Assembly: GCF_048544455.1 (NCBI RefSeq)
Contig: NC_133534.1
Location: forward strand, 224,344,292-224,408,291
Source: Silene latifolia
Taxonomy: Eukaryota > Streptophyta > Magnoliopsida > Caryophyllales > Caryophyllaceae
Direction of reading: 5' to 3'
Length of the DNA: 64,000 nucleotides
Shown: positions 35,313-47,422 of the stretch, one piece after another
Layout: the number at the start of each line of letters is the position of its first letter
Position numbering within the stretch: position 1 is the stretch's first letter
The notes under the pieces: model-generated
What the model was told of the DNA's origin: nothing
Database searches by the model: none
Seen by the model: the letters and a program-made list of their open reading frames with translations, nothing else
Translations under genes and position numbers: made by a program

Positions 35313-36907
35313 TTTCAATTATGTAATTTGCTTTTCCCATTCATTTTTTTCCTCAATTCCCACTATTTGTCTTTCTATAAGTGCTCTTTTTTATATCATT
35401 TATGTTACTACTTTTTTTTAAGGTGATTGATGGTCTTTAACCATTAATTTGTTATCAAGTATATAATGTTGTGTACTTGTGCTATTATACTTTCTTGATC
35501 AACCTAATAAAATTGATATTTTTCTATTCATATGTTTAATCATCTCTAACATATATTTTTTTCCTTTTCATTTGATATGTACCATTATCAAGGCATGTAC
35601 GAAAAGGAAGCGCTCATGCACCTTCAGATAAATACTAAATAGTATGTTTTCTAAATTATACTTCGTATGTTTTTTTGTTTATATGTTTTTTTGAAATAAA
35701 TTCTTTTATAATCTTTATTACTAATTTTTTTCTACATAGGATCATTTACTCAAGTTTAACAAGATTTCGATGAAATTCTTGTACTAACAATAAGGAATTT
35801 AACAAAGTTTATGAACCTTTTGGATTTCGATTGTGGGAATATCTTCTGTAGATTTATTTGAAATGAAAGCTCAATTCATATTTTATGGAGTAGAGACCGT
35901 TTGAATCATTTCTAATTTTTTTATATCCATATATTAAAATTATTATTATGATATTTTGTCAATAGAATGCATGTTACTAGATAATTCTTAGTTCTTTATT
36001 TTAGAATATATCAAAATTTACGTGATTCAATCATAGACTTCAATCTAAATTACAAGATTCACACATAAATTTTTATCTAATCATGTTCAACGACTTATTT
36101 TGCTCTTAGATAATGTTCAATTATTGGTATGCATGCTACATTCTTCAATTATTTTAGTTTTCCATTATTTTCATATGATAACGTGCATATGTCTTTGATA
36201 CCTTACCATTAGAAATTTTCTGTCGCGCACACACACATATAAAATGCGTTGTTTGTACCAATTCCTATTTGTCAAGTTTTTAAGACGGGTAGTTACCCAT
36301 TGTCGTTTGCACAATTTATTTTAAAAATCCCGTGAAATTTTATTATATTTGACAAATTATAATGTGACGTGGCAAATTTTAATGCGACATGGATTATTAA
36401 CCTATACTTCTATAATTAAAAGGCTAAGTAAAAACAATAAATTTAATTCCACATATCACTAGCAATTAATTTAATTCCACATAGGATTAGCAATCAATTT
36501 ACTTTCTATACATTTTACTTATTTATTTATTTTATTTACTAATTAACAAGCCAAAAAGATGAGGAGAAAAAGGAATAGCAAAAAAATATGACAAAAAAGA
36601 AGAGTAGTTTATTATTCATATTTTACCCAACCTCAACCAATTTCACTTCTAATTACACCGACACCAAAATACCAACTTCATCCCTTTACTACTATATATC
36701 TATGATCTATATATATCTATAAAATTTATAAAAGACTACATAAACCATTTAATTTTATTAATCCATAAAATATTATATTATTATTAATTATTGTTAAAAG
36801 GGTAAAGTTAAACAAAGGCTACATAAACCATTTAATTTTATTTCAAATGACATTTTATAATACATTACTTCGTATGATATTACTATGACTATATCTATAC
36901 AATATAG

Positions 36908-37500
36908 TTAAAAGGCTTCTAAAAGCATTACATTTAATTCCATGTGGCATACTCATTAAATTTTATTCTATGTTGCATTTTCACAATTTTTAAATTTGTA
37001 TTGAGTATTAAATTTACTAAAATTTCTTACAAAAGTGTTATCATATATTTTGTAACATATAAGTTAAAGTAAATCAAAGTAAAAGGCTTTTAAAATCACT
37101 AAATTTAATTCCATGTGGCATAATCATTAAATTTTATTCTATGTTGCATTTTTATAATTTTTAAAGTTGTATTGATTATTAAATTTACTAACATTTCTCA
37201 CAAAAGTGTCATCATATATTTTGTAACATATAAGTTAAAGTAAATAAAGGGATATTATCATTATTCTTAAATTAATTGTATGCATTAAATATTTCTTGAG
37301 TTAAAAAAATTTCAAAAGTGATGTAATTTATACAAATTCACTTACAAATTTCATAATTTTTGTAACATATAAGTTAAACCAAATCGAAGGATATTATCAT
37401 TATTCTTAAATTAATTTTATACATTAAATATTTCATGAGTTGATAAAAAATTCAAAAGTAATGAAATTTATACAAATTCACAAATAAAATTTAACATTTT
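36908..37500 (+). repeat. Two successive local duplications (about 175 and 145 bp units)
   Basis: AAAAGGCTT...CATTTAATTCCATGTGGCAT is repeated at about 36910 and 37082. A second unit containing GATATTATCATTATTCTTAA is repeated at about 37250 and 37391. The duplications overlap, giving a step-like expansion within the Helitron-like tract. Confidence 0.75.
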
Positions 37501-39003
37501 ATTTAAATTTTTTGTAATAAAACCTGTTAATGAATTGATTAAAATTTCTTTATACTTATTTTTCTAATTTATAAATTTGATGAAGTGTTTGTTGGAAGTG
37601 TTGTATTTTTTTCTATAAATTGTTAATACTTTACTTTCCTAAAATTAAAACCTTTTTAATTAAAAATAAAAATAATTTTGTAGTTCAATAACATTCCTAA
37701 AAGTAAAAGTATGACATTTTACTTCAACTACTATTTAAAAACAAGGCAATTAAAAAACTATGACATTTTTCACATTAGTCCAATTTACTTATTATGTGAA
37801 AAACTATTCATGCATCTAAAAACAAGGCAATTGAACACCTACAATTTTCATTAACCTTTTTCCTAATTAATTTACCTCTTAAGGTCCTCATAATCAATTA
37901 TCTTATTTAATAATACTCATAACTCACAAAATAATTGAAAATGAATATGAAAAGATGAGAATCAATGGTTGTATTATCTTATTTAATAATACTCATAACT
38001 CACAAAATAAATGAAAAATAAAATGAAAAGTTTAAAACTAATGGTTGTATAATGGATATAAAACTAATAGTTTCCATTCATAATCCTCCATGTAATATCC
38101 ATTGATCATAAATTTTCAAATTACATACTATATTTCATGGTTGAATATTATATTTGATTATGGTGAGTATGAACGTATGGTATATAAAAATGAAATTAAC
38201 ATCTCCTATATGAAATTGTTATTGTTGTTTTGTAGTTTGATAAATTATTTTAATTTTTTATGTTATCTGTTCTTATGAATCGTTTGATTTATATTGGAAT
38301 TCATATTTTTCATGTGGGTTAATTTAAATGGCCTACATGTGAAAATATTTTGATTCTTTTGTTAAATGTTCGTCATGTTGATGTTTTCTCTTTGGTCAAT
38401 TAAACATGTGTATCAACTCTAAAGCATCATCAAAGGCATGTGAATGTAGATATGGTAGAGTCTCGTGCAAGTAGTTTGAAGAAAGAAGATAATCAAAAGG
38501 CACAAGACTAAGGTGAAAACTAAAGATAAAACTTAAGGTATAAACTAATAAGTTATTGATGTATCGTTTTATTAGTAGATACAGACAAAAAAATGTACTT
38601 AGTGTCAAATGACAATGGATTGTAAAGTTTGTATAACAGATTTTGGATAACTATTTTGTTCATATTAGGGTAATTGTTTTTCACTTTCTCATATTTAATT
38701 TCGTAGATCAAACTATTTCTGTTTCAAACACAATGTGTAATTATTGTCTTGTACTACTATACTATTATATCTTGATTTGTGCAAGAATTTGTTGTACATT
38801 TAGTTTAATTAAACATTATTGTTCACTTTTGAGTATTAAGAAGCACGTCTAAATTTTAGTAAGAAAACTTATATTTATCCCGTGCATTGCACGAGTAACA
38901 AAACGAATATACAATCAAAAGGCTACCTAATCATTTAATTTTAATTCACATGACATTTTTATAATCCATTCATTCATATTATTATTATTATTATTTTTTT
39001 TTT

Positions 39004-40095
39004 GCAAGAAGGATATTCTCATATATTTCCAAAAGTAGGATTACATGAGGTTCTTACAAAGCATAACCACTAAACAACAAAAACGAGAGAGATCCCCTAT
39101 ACATTTAAGGCCTCTAGAATTTCAGTATGTGCAGTAGGAGGTGACTTGTGCAAAAGGAGAACATGAACACAAAGCTTGATGTCCTTGATGAGGCATGGGG
39201 CTTGCCTCTCCTTGCCCTCAAATAAACGATAATTGTTTTCCATCCATATGTAATAGGTTGCTGCAGCAATACCACATTTGAACCACTTATTTCTCCAATG
39301 TTTCTTAGGTTTGCTGCGGTGACACCAGAGGATAAGGCTTTGAAGCTGCAAGTCTCTAAGATTGAGTCCCATCCAGGAGAGAAGAGAAGAAAGGACAGTC
39401 TGGGAGTAAGGACAATTAAAGAACAAATGTCTGTTTGATTCAGCATGCTGCTTACACAGGCAACATCTGTTGGCAATGCTAATCCCTCTTCTGCAAAACT
39501 GATCAGCTGTAGCAAGCTTCCTTTGGAGAGCTAATATAAGAGTAAACTTATGCCTGGACTGAAGGAAAGGGTCCTGAACTGCTCTATAACATGCATGAGT
39601 AGGGAATTTAGGCCTAAGGAGATTGTAGGCTTTCCCAACAGAGAATTTACCTTTGGTAGTGCAAGTGAGCAACATATCAAGTGCTTTCTGCTTACTGCCA
39701 CAATGAGTGACCCAAATATCCCTAGCAGTGAGGACATTTCGAAGGCTCTCAGAGTGATATTCATGTATTTGTAAATCCCAGATGGAGGTAGTGGCTAGGA
39801 AATAGTGCCTAATCCAGGAAGTCCAGATAGAACCAGTTCCCTGTACAAAATGCCAAAGCCATTTAAGCATGTTAGCTTGATTCCAAATAGCAAGATTCTT
39901 GATCTGGAAGCCCCCCTCAGACCAAGGACTACAGATACTAGCCCAATCCTTAAAGATCATTTTCCTTTGCCCTTCCTGGTACCCCCAAAATAATTGATTG
40001 CATAATTTTGTAATGGCGGCACAGACATTCTGTGGCAAGAGCAGGCTACCACACCAAAAGTTCTCCAAACCAAAGACCATAGAATTGAGAACTTC
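39004..40095 (-). pseudogene. 5'-truncated LINE (L1-type): C-terminal end of reverse transcriptase ORF
   Basis: The minus-strand frame 40080-39097 (327 residues) is the C-terminal part of a plant L1-type ORF2. It has the conserved MIFKDWASICSPWSEGGF and IKNLAIWNQANMLKWLWHF segments and the zinc-binding zf-RVT domain (RKLATADQF, then CCLCKQHAESNRHLFFNC). The endonuclease and reverse transcriptase core are missing, as usual for 5'-truncated copies. The 3' end is followed by an A-rich/ATT tail (38978-39003, reversed). The frame is open through this fragment, implying moderate age. Confidence 0.85.
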
Positions 40096-40107
40096 AGTTT
40101 TATGTTA

Positions 40108-40330
<223 letters not shown>

Positions 40331-40779
40331 CAGTGAATGCAGGTGGAGCTTCTCATTAATTAATAATCAGGACATTACAAAGACCACTAGAGCCACATAT
40401 GAAACCTACCAAGTACACTAAGTAGCTGCCTGGACATCAAGCCAAAACAAAAACAACCAGTTTAGCGACCTACTGAATAGTGATACATCCGAGTAGCAAC
40501 CAGACAAGAGATTTTGCGAATCAAAGCTTCAAATGGTAGACCTCTATCCTCGAAAATCCGAGCATTTCTTTCTCTCCAAATCACGTAAATGGCCGTCACC
40601 AGTAAGCATCTCCTAGTAACCTTCACCTTAGCACATCCTCTATTATACTGCTTAAACCAGTGGAGTAGCAGATGCAATGAGGAGGGAGGAGTAAAGGTAC
40701 CATTCAACTTGCAAACAGAGCTCCAAACTCGATTAGAGAATCCAATGCGGCCAAACTTTTAGCTGATTGCACTCAGGAT
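40331..40779 (-). pseudogene. LINE 3' terminal fragment
   Basis: The minus-strand frame 40707-40462 contains IYVIWRERNARIFED and KISCLVATRMYHY, the conserved C-terminal end of plant L1 ORF2, followed by a 3' untranslated stretch and the ATT tail. It is a separate copy from the LINE at 39004-40095. Confidence 0.8.
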
Positions 40780-40967
40780 GATCAATTGCAGATGGGTATG
40801 TTATTTCAGATTCTTAGGCATAGAGAGCCTGCTGTCAGTTGGTATAGGACCATCCACGATGCTGTTGTTCTTCCAAAGCATGCTGTTATTGGTAGCTTGC
40901 CAAAACAAGCTTGCAACGGTTGACAACTTAAAACTTCGTGGTTTCTCTTTGGCTAATCGTTGTGATT
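40780..40967 (+). pseudogene. Inverted 5' part of the same LINE (zf-RVT segment)
   Basis: In + orientation the translation shows ACQNKLATVDNLKLRGFSLANRC, split here as ACQNKLATVDNL and KLRGFSLANRC, the zf-RVT lead that normally lies upstream of the WRERNAR segment. A frame break precedes it. Because its orientation is opposite to 40331-40779, the pair has the head-to-head arrangement produced by twin priming. An ATT tract (40968-41030) follows. Confidence 0.7.
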
Positions 40968-40975
40968 TATTATTA

Positions 40976-41032
<57 letters not shown>

Positions 41033-41095
41033 CAATAACATAAAAATGATATTTTGAGCAATTCCTTTAGTATCAAGTGACATCATCTTACTCTA

Positions 41096-41405
41096 ACTAA
41101 GTGATCATGTAAGAACTTTTATAAATTTTCTAACATAAATATGCACTAAATTTTTCATAACCATGAATAATGATCTTGGTAACTAAAAAGACAAAAAAAA
41201 ATAGAAAGATAAATATGTACTAATTTTTTCATAACTACATGAGTTAATGATCTTGGTAACTATAAAGACAAAGAATAAAAATTGGTTAAATAAATGACTA
41301 TGTAAGAACCTTCAAAAACTCTTTAAGAAAATATGCATTAAATTTTTCATTACTCCATTATCGTTAATGATCTTGGCAACAAAAAAGACAAAAAATAAAA
41401 ATTGG
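41096..41405 (+). repeat. Degenerate tandem repeat, about 95-bp unit, three copies
   Basis: TTTTTCATAAC...AATGATCTTGGTAACTA...AAAGACAAA recurs at about 41150, 41230 and 41350. The rest of 41040-41915 is AT-rich, with a run of ten G at 41600-41609 and no gene that I can support. Confidence 0.65.
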
Positions 41406-41915
41406 TTAAACTAACTCATTAAAATGATGTTTACATCAACTCATTATAATTCATTAAAGTTTAATTTCAATAAATATCATTTATCGTTAGCACTACGAGG
41501 GTTTATTTAGATCAATTATAACCGATAACTCAAGAGATATATCAATTAAAAGTCATATCATCCAAGATTATAAATAAGACCACAAAAAGAGGGGGGAAGG
41601 GGGGGGGGGACTTCCATTCACCTATAACGTTTTATTTGCATACTTTTGTTTAGTCTTTTACACTCTATTTAATTGGATTCTAATTTATTTTTGTTTATTT
41701 TCAGAGTTACTTACTATGGATCTAAACGTGAATGTCGAGGTATAAACAATTAATATTTTATTCTTTTTACTTTTATTTCACATATACCAAGTATTTTTGT
41801 TTCGCTTAAGTAAGTTTAATTTAGTGGTTACAATGCTCGAATATTAAAATGGAATACTAACTTAGGGGTTGTCATTAAGATAAATCAAACCATCATACAA
41901 ACTTAGGAGTTTTGG

Positions 41916-42623
41916 CAGTGGCGTATCTAGGATTTGCTCATAGGGGATGCAAAATTATATGCTATGAAAAATGACATATAAATAGAGTATTATAAAGTTG
42001 TGTGTCTTTTGAATATTGTAGTCAAAGCTAGTAGATTTCCGAATTATTAGCCTCTAAAAAGAGGAAAAATATGTATTAATTCAAACAAAACTATACTAAT
42101 ATATTATTTAACTCCCACATCCTAATATGTAAATTATTATCTAAATTAACTTAGTCATAAAGTATACAAACAAATACAACTAACTTTATTTGACTTTTGA
42201 TAGATTTTGAAATAAGTAGGGTTTTTTATATGGATAAATTAGTTTAAAAAAAAGGTTGAATTTTGGAAACCGGAGGAAGAATGGGATAATAATAACTTAT
42301 TGATACAAAATGCAGGATTAAAAACATAATGACGGAAAGATACCAAAATGAACAAATTTCAAGAAATACCCCATATTGTTAATATAAATAATTTTCAACT
42401 GTACTAACTAAACTATTTAGCCTAGGGAAATCAACAAAAAAAGAGCAAGTGTGTGCATTAGAAGTCTCGAACACTAGACCTCGGTGAAGTTATTTGAGTT
42501 TCTATCCGCTGCACCAAGAGAGATTTGTAGTCTATATTTGTTTCTTTCTGTACTTATCAATTATTTTCAGAATTCAGAGGGGATGCAAGCGCACCCACCG
42601 CACCCCCCCTAGCTACGCCTATG
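41916..42623 (+). mobile_element. Non-autonomous hAT element
   Basis: A perfect 8-bp duplication AGTTTTGG (41908-41915 and 42624-42631) flanks a 708-bp unit that starts CAGTGGCGTATCTAGG and ends CCTAGCTACGCCTATG, an imperfect inverted repeat of about 16 bp. Eight-bp duplications and CAGTGGCG-like ends are typical of hAT transposons. No transposase is present. Confidence 0.85.
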
Positions 42624-42784
42624 AGTTTTGGTGTCATTCCTCATTACATAGTTTTGACTTATATCACAAAATTTCAAAATACCCTAACTTTAATATATCT
42701 CCAAGTAAAAAAGAAAGTACAGAAAAATCCGAAAAACACTTTCACGAACAATACACCGAAAACAAAACAACAAAAAAAAAGTCA

Positions 42785-42815
42785 AACCCGTGATTTTCAC
42801 GAGTCACAAAACTAG
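42785..42815 (+). mobile_element. Helitron 3' end
   Basis: A short hairpin (CCCGTGA facing TCACGAG, one mismatch) is followed ten bases later by AAAACTAG and then T, the classical Helitron terminus CTAG|T. The matching 5' end is probably the AAAAGGCTACC-type sequence near 38910, which would enclose the LINEs and the hAT element. Confidence 0.6.
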
Positions 42816-42919
42816 TTTATAGTTAATTAGCATTGATTTAATTCATTAATCTATAAATAAATATTTACAATATAATTTAAAGGTACCAAAAACGACAAAT
42901 TTTAACGTAATATGGTAAA

Positions 42920-44030
42920 TCTATACAATATTATAAAAAGATAAAACTAAGTATTTCACTAAGCCATGTCTCCTATCAAAAGCCATCTTGAATTTTTATG
43001 TGTCACATGCATGTAATTAAAAAAAAAAAAAAATTTAAGTTGTACAATAGAATGTAAATGTTAATAAACTTTTTAGATTCCTCTCATCTTTATAGATATA
43101 TTATTAATTAATAATTAATAATTAATAGTTAATAATCTTATCTTTATTAATTCAGAAGACAATACTCAATCGAGGACGTGCCACCTCATTAATTCAGTCT
43201 TTTTTTTTTAAATTCATGTTATGGTGGGACCCGTAAGTGTGCAAATGAGTATATTTCTTCAGAATTTCGCCAATACAAATATCCTACAAATTCGGTCGTA
43301 GAACAAATACTATAAAATAATACTATGAAATAACTTTATACATTCCGAATAAATAAAATTAATGGCATATAAGCGGTTTGAATTACAAATCGGAATAAAT
43401 GAAAATAATACTATGAAATAATTTTATACATTCCGAATAATTTGATAAAACTATATTTATACATATGCAATAAATTTACTGACAACGAGTCCAAAGCGAT
43501 AATAGCCCAAGCTTTACACTTTGATTTTATTTGTATACAGGTTATTAATTTTATTTTAACAATTCGAAATTTTATGATATATACGGCATCTTTGAATTTG
43601 TTAGTTAAAAATAAGAAATATTTAATCATCAAAACAAAATACGAAGTATTATTTATCGATCCATGTACTTCATTGTATATGGGCTTACTAGCACACACAC
43701 TAATTTCACCAATAAATCATATAAACTTTGATATTTTAATGTTACACTAAGCTGTGTTAAAGTAGATTATTAAATTATATTTCTTTATTCGGGATGTAAA
43801 GTTTTTTATGTATGCAAATTTTATTTACAATAGTATATTACGTTATTTCCTCTTAAACCATTACATTTGAACACGTATTTGAAACAAGTGTAAACATTAA
43901 CTATGTAGATCGCTGATTTAAACCAACTAGATAATTACCATAGAAATGCAAAAAAAAAAAAAAATCATCCAAAATCATTAATACCGGCCCAAATACATAC
44001 CCGTGCAATTTTGCACGGGTTTAAAACTAG
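42920..44030 (+). mobile_element. Non-autonomous Helitron (1.1 kb)
   Basis: It starts TCTATACAATATTATAAAAA after an A and ends with the perfect hairpin ACCCGTGCAA-TT-TTGCACGGGT (43999-44020), followed by TTAAAACTAG and then T. That meets all Helitron criteria: TC start, 3' hairpin about ten bases from CTRR, insertion between A and T, no target duplication. It has no Rep/helicase. Open frames at 43411-43750 on both strands have no recognisable domain. Confidence 0.75.
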
Positions 44031-44869
44031 TTAATAATTAATTCACTCTACATACTAATTTAACATCTAATTCCTTTTCTTAAATGATGATTTTTTTTAG
44101 CTTTCCTCTCCTTATTTATACTACCTAAACACATTGTCATGTTTTTGTCTACAATTATAATCTCTTGCATTACCACAATGTTTCAATTTCTCTACCTTAA
44201 AACACCTTTGAGATTTTATTTCATATTTAAGCTTCCACACTCAATTCAAGATTATTTTTAGTTCATAAAATCCTAATTGAATTAATTAATTCAATTTAGT
44301 TTTTATTGTATTTGGCTTTATAATAACTTTATGTAGCCATAATATATTTTTTGTTCGTATTTTAATTATAAATCATTCTAAAGAATTAAATTAATTTTTC
44401 AATTTTCAATTTATTATTATAGTTTGATTGACTTTTAGTTTTTTGGCGGGTACTTCTTCATTGAAGCGACATAAAACATTACATCTGACAATTCTTGGAA
44501 GATTTATTGCCAAAAGTTTTGTGAATTCTCCCAGATTATCTTTGCTGCAATAATTTTGCACGTAACACCTTTTTTTCCTTAATTTATGGTCAATGGGTCA
44601 CAAGCCAAATAACTCAAAGTGTGTAAAAGATTATGCGAGTAAGTCAATAAGCTTAGACATTTTTGTCAATATAGTTTAAGGAGATATTTTAGAGTTGTAA
44701 CTAATATTTTTACAAAGTACAACAATGTTTATTAGGTACACGTAAATATTTGTTACTTGTGTCATTCATAAGATGCATAATTAATTTTGCTCGTTTATAC
44801 TAATAATTGTTCGAAATTCTAAAGTTATATTCTTTTACTTCACTCCTTCTGTTTTCCATAAATATAACC
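44031..44869. other. AT-rich intergenic DNA, no feature seen
   Basis: There is no open frame, repeat or terminus that I can support. TAACC at 44865-44869 is the left target duplication of the copia element. Confidence 0.6.
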
Positions 44870-46223
44870 TGTTGGACCTTCAGTCCTTATTAATTGTTTT
44901 GATAATGACAGTAATGATTTGTATGTGGACTTAATATATAAACATATGCGTGTAATTGTGTGCTTAAGTTTTAATTTAGAAAGGAACAATTACAAGACGC
45001 AAGCTTGAAGTTTGGACCAAGGAGGTACAACTTCAAATATACTTGATCGATGCATTCAAGCAAGATCAAGATTGGAAATCAACCACGAGACTCAAGATGA
45101 GACACTTGTGAAGAGACGATTCGTTTACTGAAGATCTACTGAAGATTAGATAGTATAGGTCGTCATCCGGTAATGGTTTTACTTTGTTTGATTTAAAGGT
45201 TAATGAAGTTATGACCTAATAGACATAACTTCATTGCTAGACAAAAATGATGAGTTAATTTTTGGAAAATATATTTTTAATGGTTTATAAAAATAAGAGA
45301 GTATTTATTTTGTTTGGAATTAATTAATTAGAATTTAAGTTAAATAAACTATTGGTTTGTAATACGATATTTATATCGTCATGCAACCTAGGGCTTTAAC
45401 TAAATTCTATCTCGATTTGTTGCGGGCTTTAGAAGCAAGAAAGGACCGAAGGAGGCCTTGGGCCGGCCGAACCCTAGGGAGGCCGAAACCCTAGGAGGCC
45501 AAAACTCCTCCTTCCTTTCTCTTCTTACTTGTTCTTCAAGTTTTACATTTCCAGAACATTCCTATGCCCTAATTCCAGAACATTCCAAACCCTAATCCTC
45601 TCTACTATAAATACTCTCATTCATTCAACATTAATTGTTGACACACACATCTACAAATTTCAAGAGAGAAAAATATTTTTAAGCAAAAATCATTTGAGCT
45701 TTAATTCTTATTTTCATATTTGCTTATACAAAATCACGCATCAAATTTGTCAATCACTCGAAGAAAAATCGTTATAGGATACTAAATACACAAGGGTATT
45801 ATACTCACTCGCATAACGTGAGATTAGTATTTATCGTTGTATTTTTCTTATTAACGTAAGAGCAACCTAGAGTATTTAGCGATACTCAATCTGAGTTATA
45901 ATCATATAGTTGATTATACGAGTGGATTGGTAATTTTTGTAATCCGGAGAAAGGTACTAAAAATTATTAATCGAGAATAGTGGACGTAGGTTTCGACTTG
46001 TGAAACTGAACCACTTCAAAATCCTGTGTGTCTCTCTTTCTCTCTCTCTTTATTATTGTTATTTCGATTTTGCATTTATTGTTAATAATTTAATTAGTTG
46101 ATTTTAATCAATAAAATCAAGTAATTAATTTATATCATATATTTCGAAAAAGCGGTCATCGTTTTTAATACTCAATTCACCCCCCCCCCCCCTCTCTTTC
46201 GTATTCGATCAATAGACTCCACA
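44870..46223 (+). mobile_element. 5' LTR of copia element
   Basis: It starts TGTTGGACCTT and ends GACTCCACA. A TATA-like CTATAAATACTC lies near 45604 and a (CT)n-rich stretch near 46030-46050. The C-run near its 3' end is longer than in the 3' LTR. Confidence 0.92.
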
Positions 46224-46326
46224 ATTGGTATTAGAGCCTCGTGCTCTTGATAGCCTAACAGCTAGAGTTGATCATTTTTTTTGTAGTCTATTTATCGTCT
46301 TTTCCGCTGCATTTATTTTTTGTCAA

Positions 46327-47422
46327 ATGGATTCCAAACACCTAAAGTGTCCTATATTCAATGGGAAGAACTATGGGTTATGGAAAAATATGATGACCCA
46401 CTTCATTAAGGGAAACGACTGGGAGTGTTGGTTGATTATCAAGAATGGTCCGAATAAGATCTTACTTGCAACCGTGTAATGGCACTACCGTCGAAAAGAA
46501 AGAAGAAGACTATATTGAGGCGGATTATAAAAAGGCTGAGAAGAATTCAAAAGCAATAAGTTTATTGCAAAACGGTATGATTGCCACTGAATTCGATCGT
46601 TTCTCAACCAGTTCATCTGCCAAGGAAATATGGGATGGTCTAGAATTAGCCTATGAGGGAACCACTGTTGTCAAAAAGCAACGTATGGCATTACTAATGC
46701 GAAAATACGAGCTGTTTGCCATGGAGCAAAACGAGTCAGTTGATAGCATGTCCTCTCGCTTTTCTAGCATCATCAATGAGCTGAAAAATTTAGGAAGAAC
46801 TTTTGACTCCGAGGAAATTGCTAGAAAAATACTCAGAAGTATGTCTCGCAGATGGAGACACAAAGTATCTGTCATAGAAGAATGTAAGGACCTAACTTCA
46901 TTATCCTATCAGGAGCTACTCGGAACCTTAATGGCTCACGAGATTACTCTGAATCAGGATGAGGAGGAAGTTGGCACAAGCAAAAAGATGGCCTTACAAG
47001 CTGAGTCTAGCAAAGTTGATGATTCTTCAGATATTGAAGATGAAACTGTATTGTTTGTTAAACGTCTTAGGAAAAAGCCCTTCTTTCAAAATCAAAACAA
47101 GACAAATAACAAATCAAAGCAAACCCCTAAGAAATCGTTTGAGTCAAAAGGGTCTTTCTCTAATCGTGGATGCTTCAAGTGTGGTGATGATAATCACATG
47201 ATCAAAGATTGCCCTACATGGAAGAAAATTAAGGACAAGAATCAACGAGACAAAACAAAGAGAGAATTCAAGCAAGTTATGATGGCATATTGTTGGGGAG
47301 ACTTGGACTCTGAAGATGGCGAATCCGAAGAAGAAGAAGAAACTGCCAACGTCTGTCTAAGTAGCGTCAGTCTTGACCTATTCTCCGAAAGCGACAATGA
47401 AAGCAATGCTTCAAATCTTTGA
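46327..47422 (+). pseudogene. gag of copia element, frameshifted
   Basis: The ATG at 46327 opens a frame with FNGKNYGLWKNMMTHFIKG, the conserved start of copia gag. The frame breaks near 46460 and the remainder reads on at 46445-47422 in another phase (UBN2-type capsid: KAISLLQNGM, AKEIWDGLELAYEGT, ALLMRKYELFAM). The nucleic-acid-binding CCHC knuckle CFKCGDDNHMIKDC lies at 47171-47213, followed by an acidic tail. The product would form the virus-like particle and bind RNA; the frameshift makes it defective. I see no domain outside the expected set. Confidence 0.85.

Larger units (their letters stand above)
34597..38909 (+). mobile_element. AT-rich tract built from nested Helitron-like termini
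   Basis: Several sites look like Helitron 5' ends, TCTATA..AATA..AAAAGGC: 34597, 34878, 36409, 36716 and 36894. One possible 3' hairpin, CCCGTGCATTGCACGAG at 38880-38896, follows, although a CTAG end is not preserved after it. Short ATT microsatellites lie at 34698-34725 and 34748-34776. No Rep/helicase coding sequence is seen, so these would be non-autonomous. Which start belongs to which end cannot be resolved by eye. Confidence 0.45.

Noticed and set aside
41707..41745. Short ATG frame (MDLNVNVEV) after a pyrimidine tract and CAG
   Set aside because: Could be a captured first exon, but nine codons with no continuation are not enough support.
43411..43750. Overlapping open frames of 95 and 102 residues on opposite strands
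   Set aside because: AT-rich Helitron interior, no domain, no codon signal.
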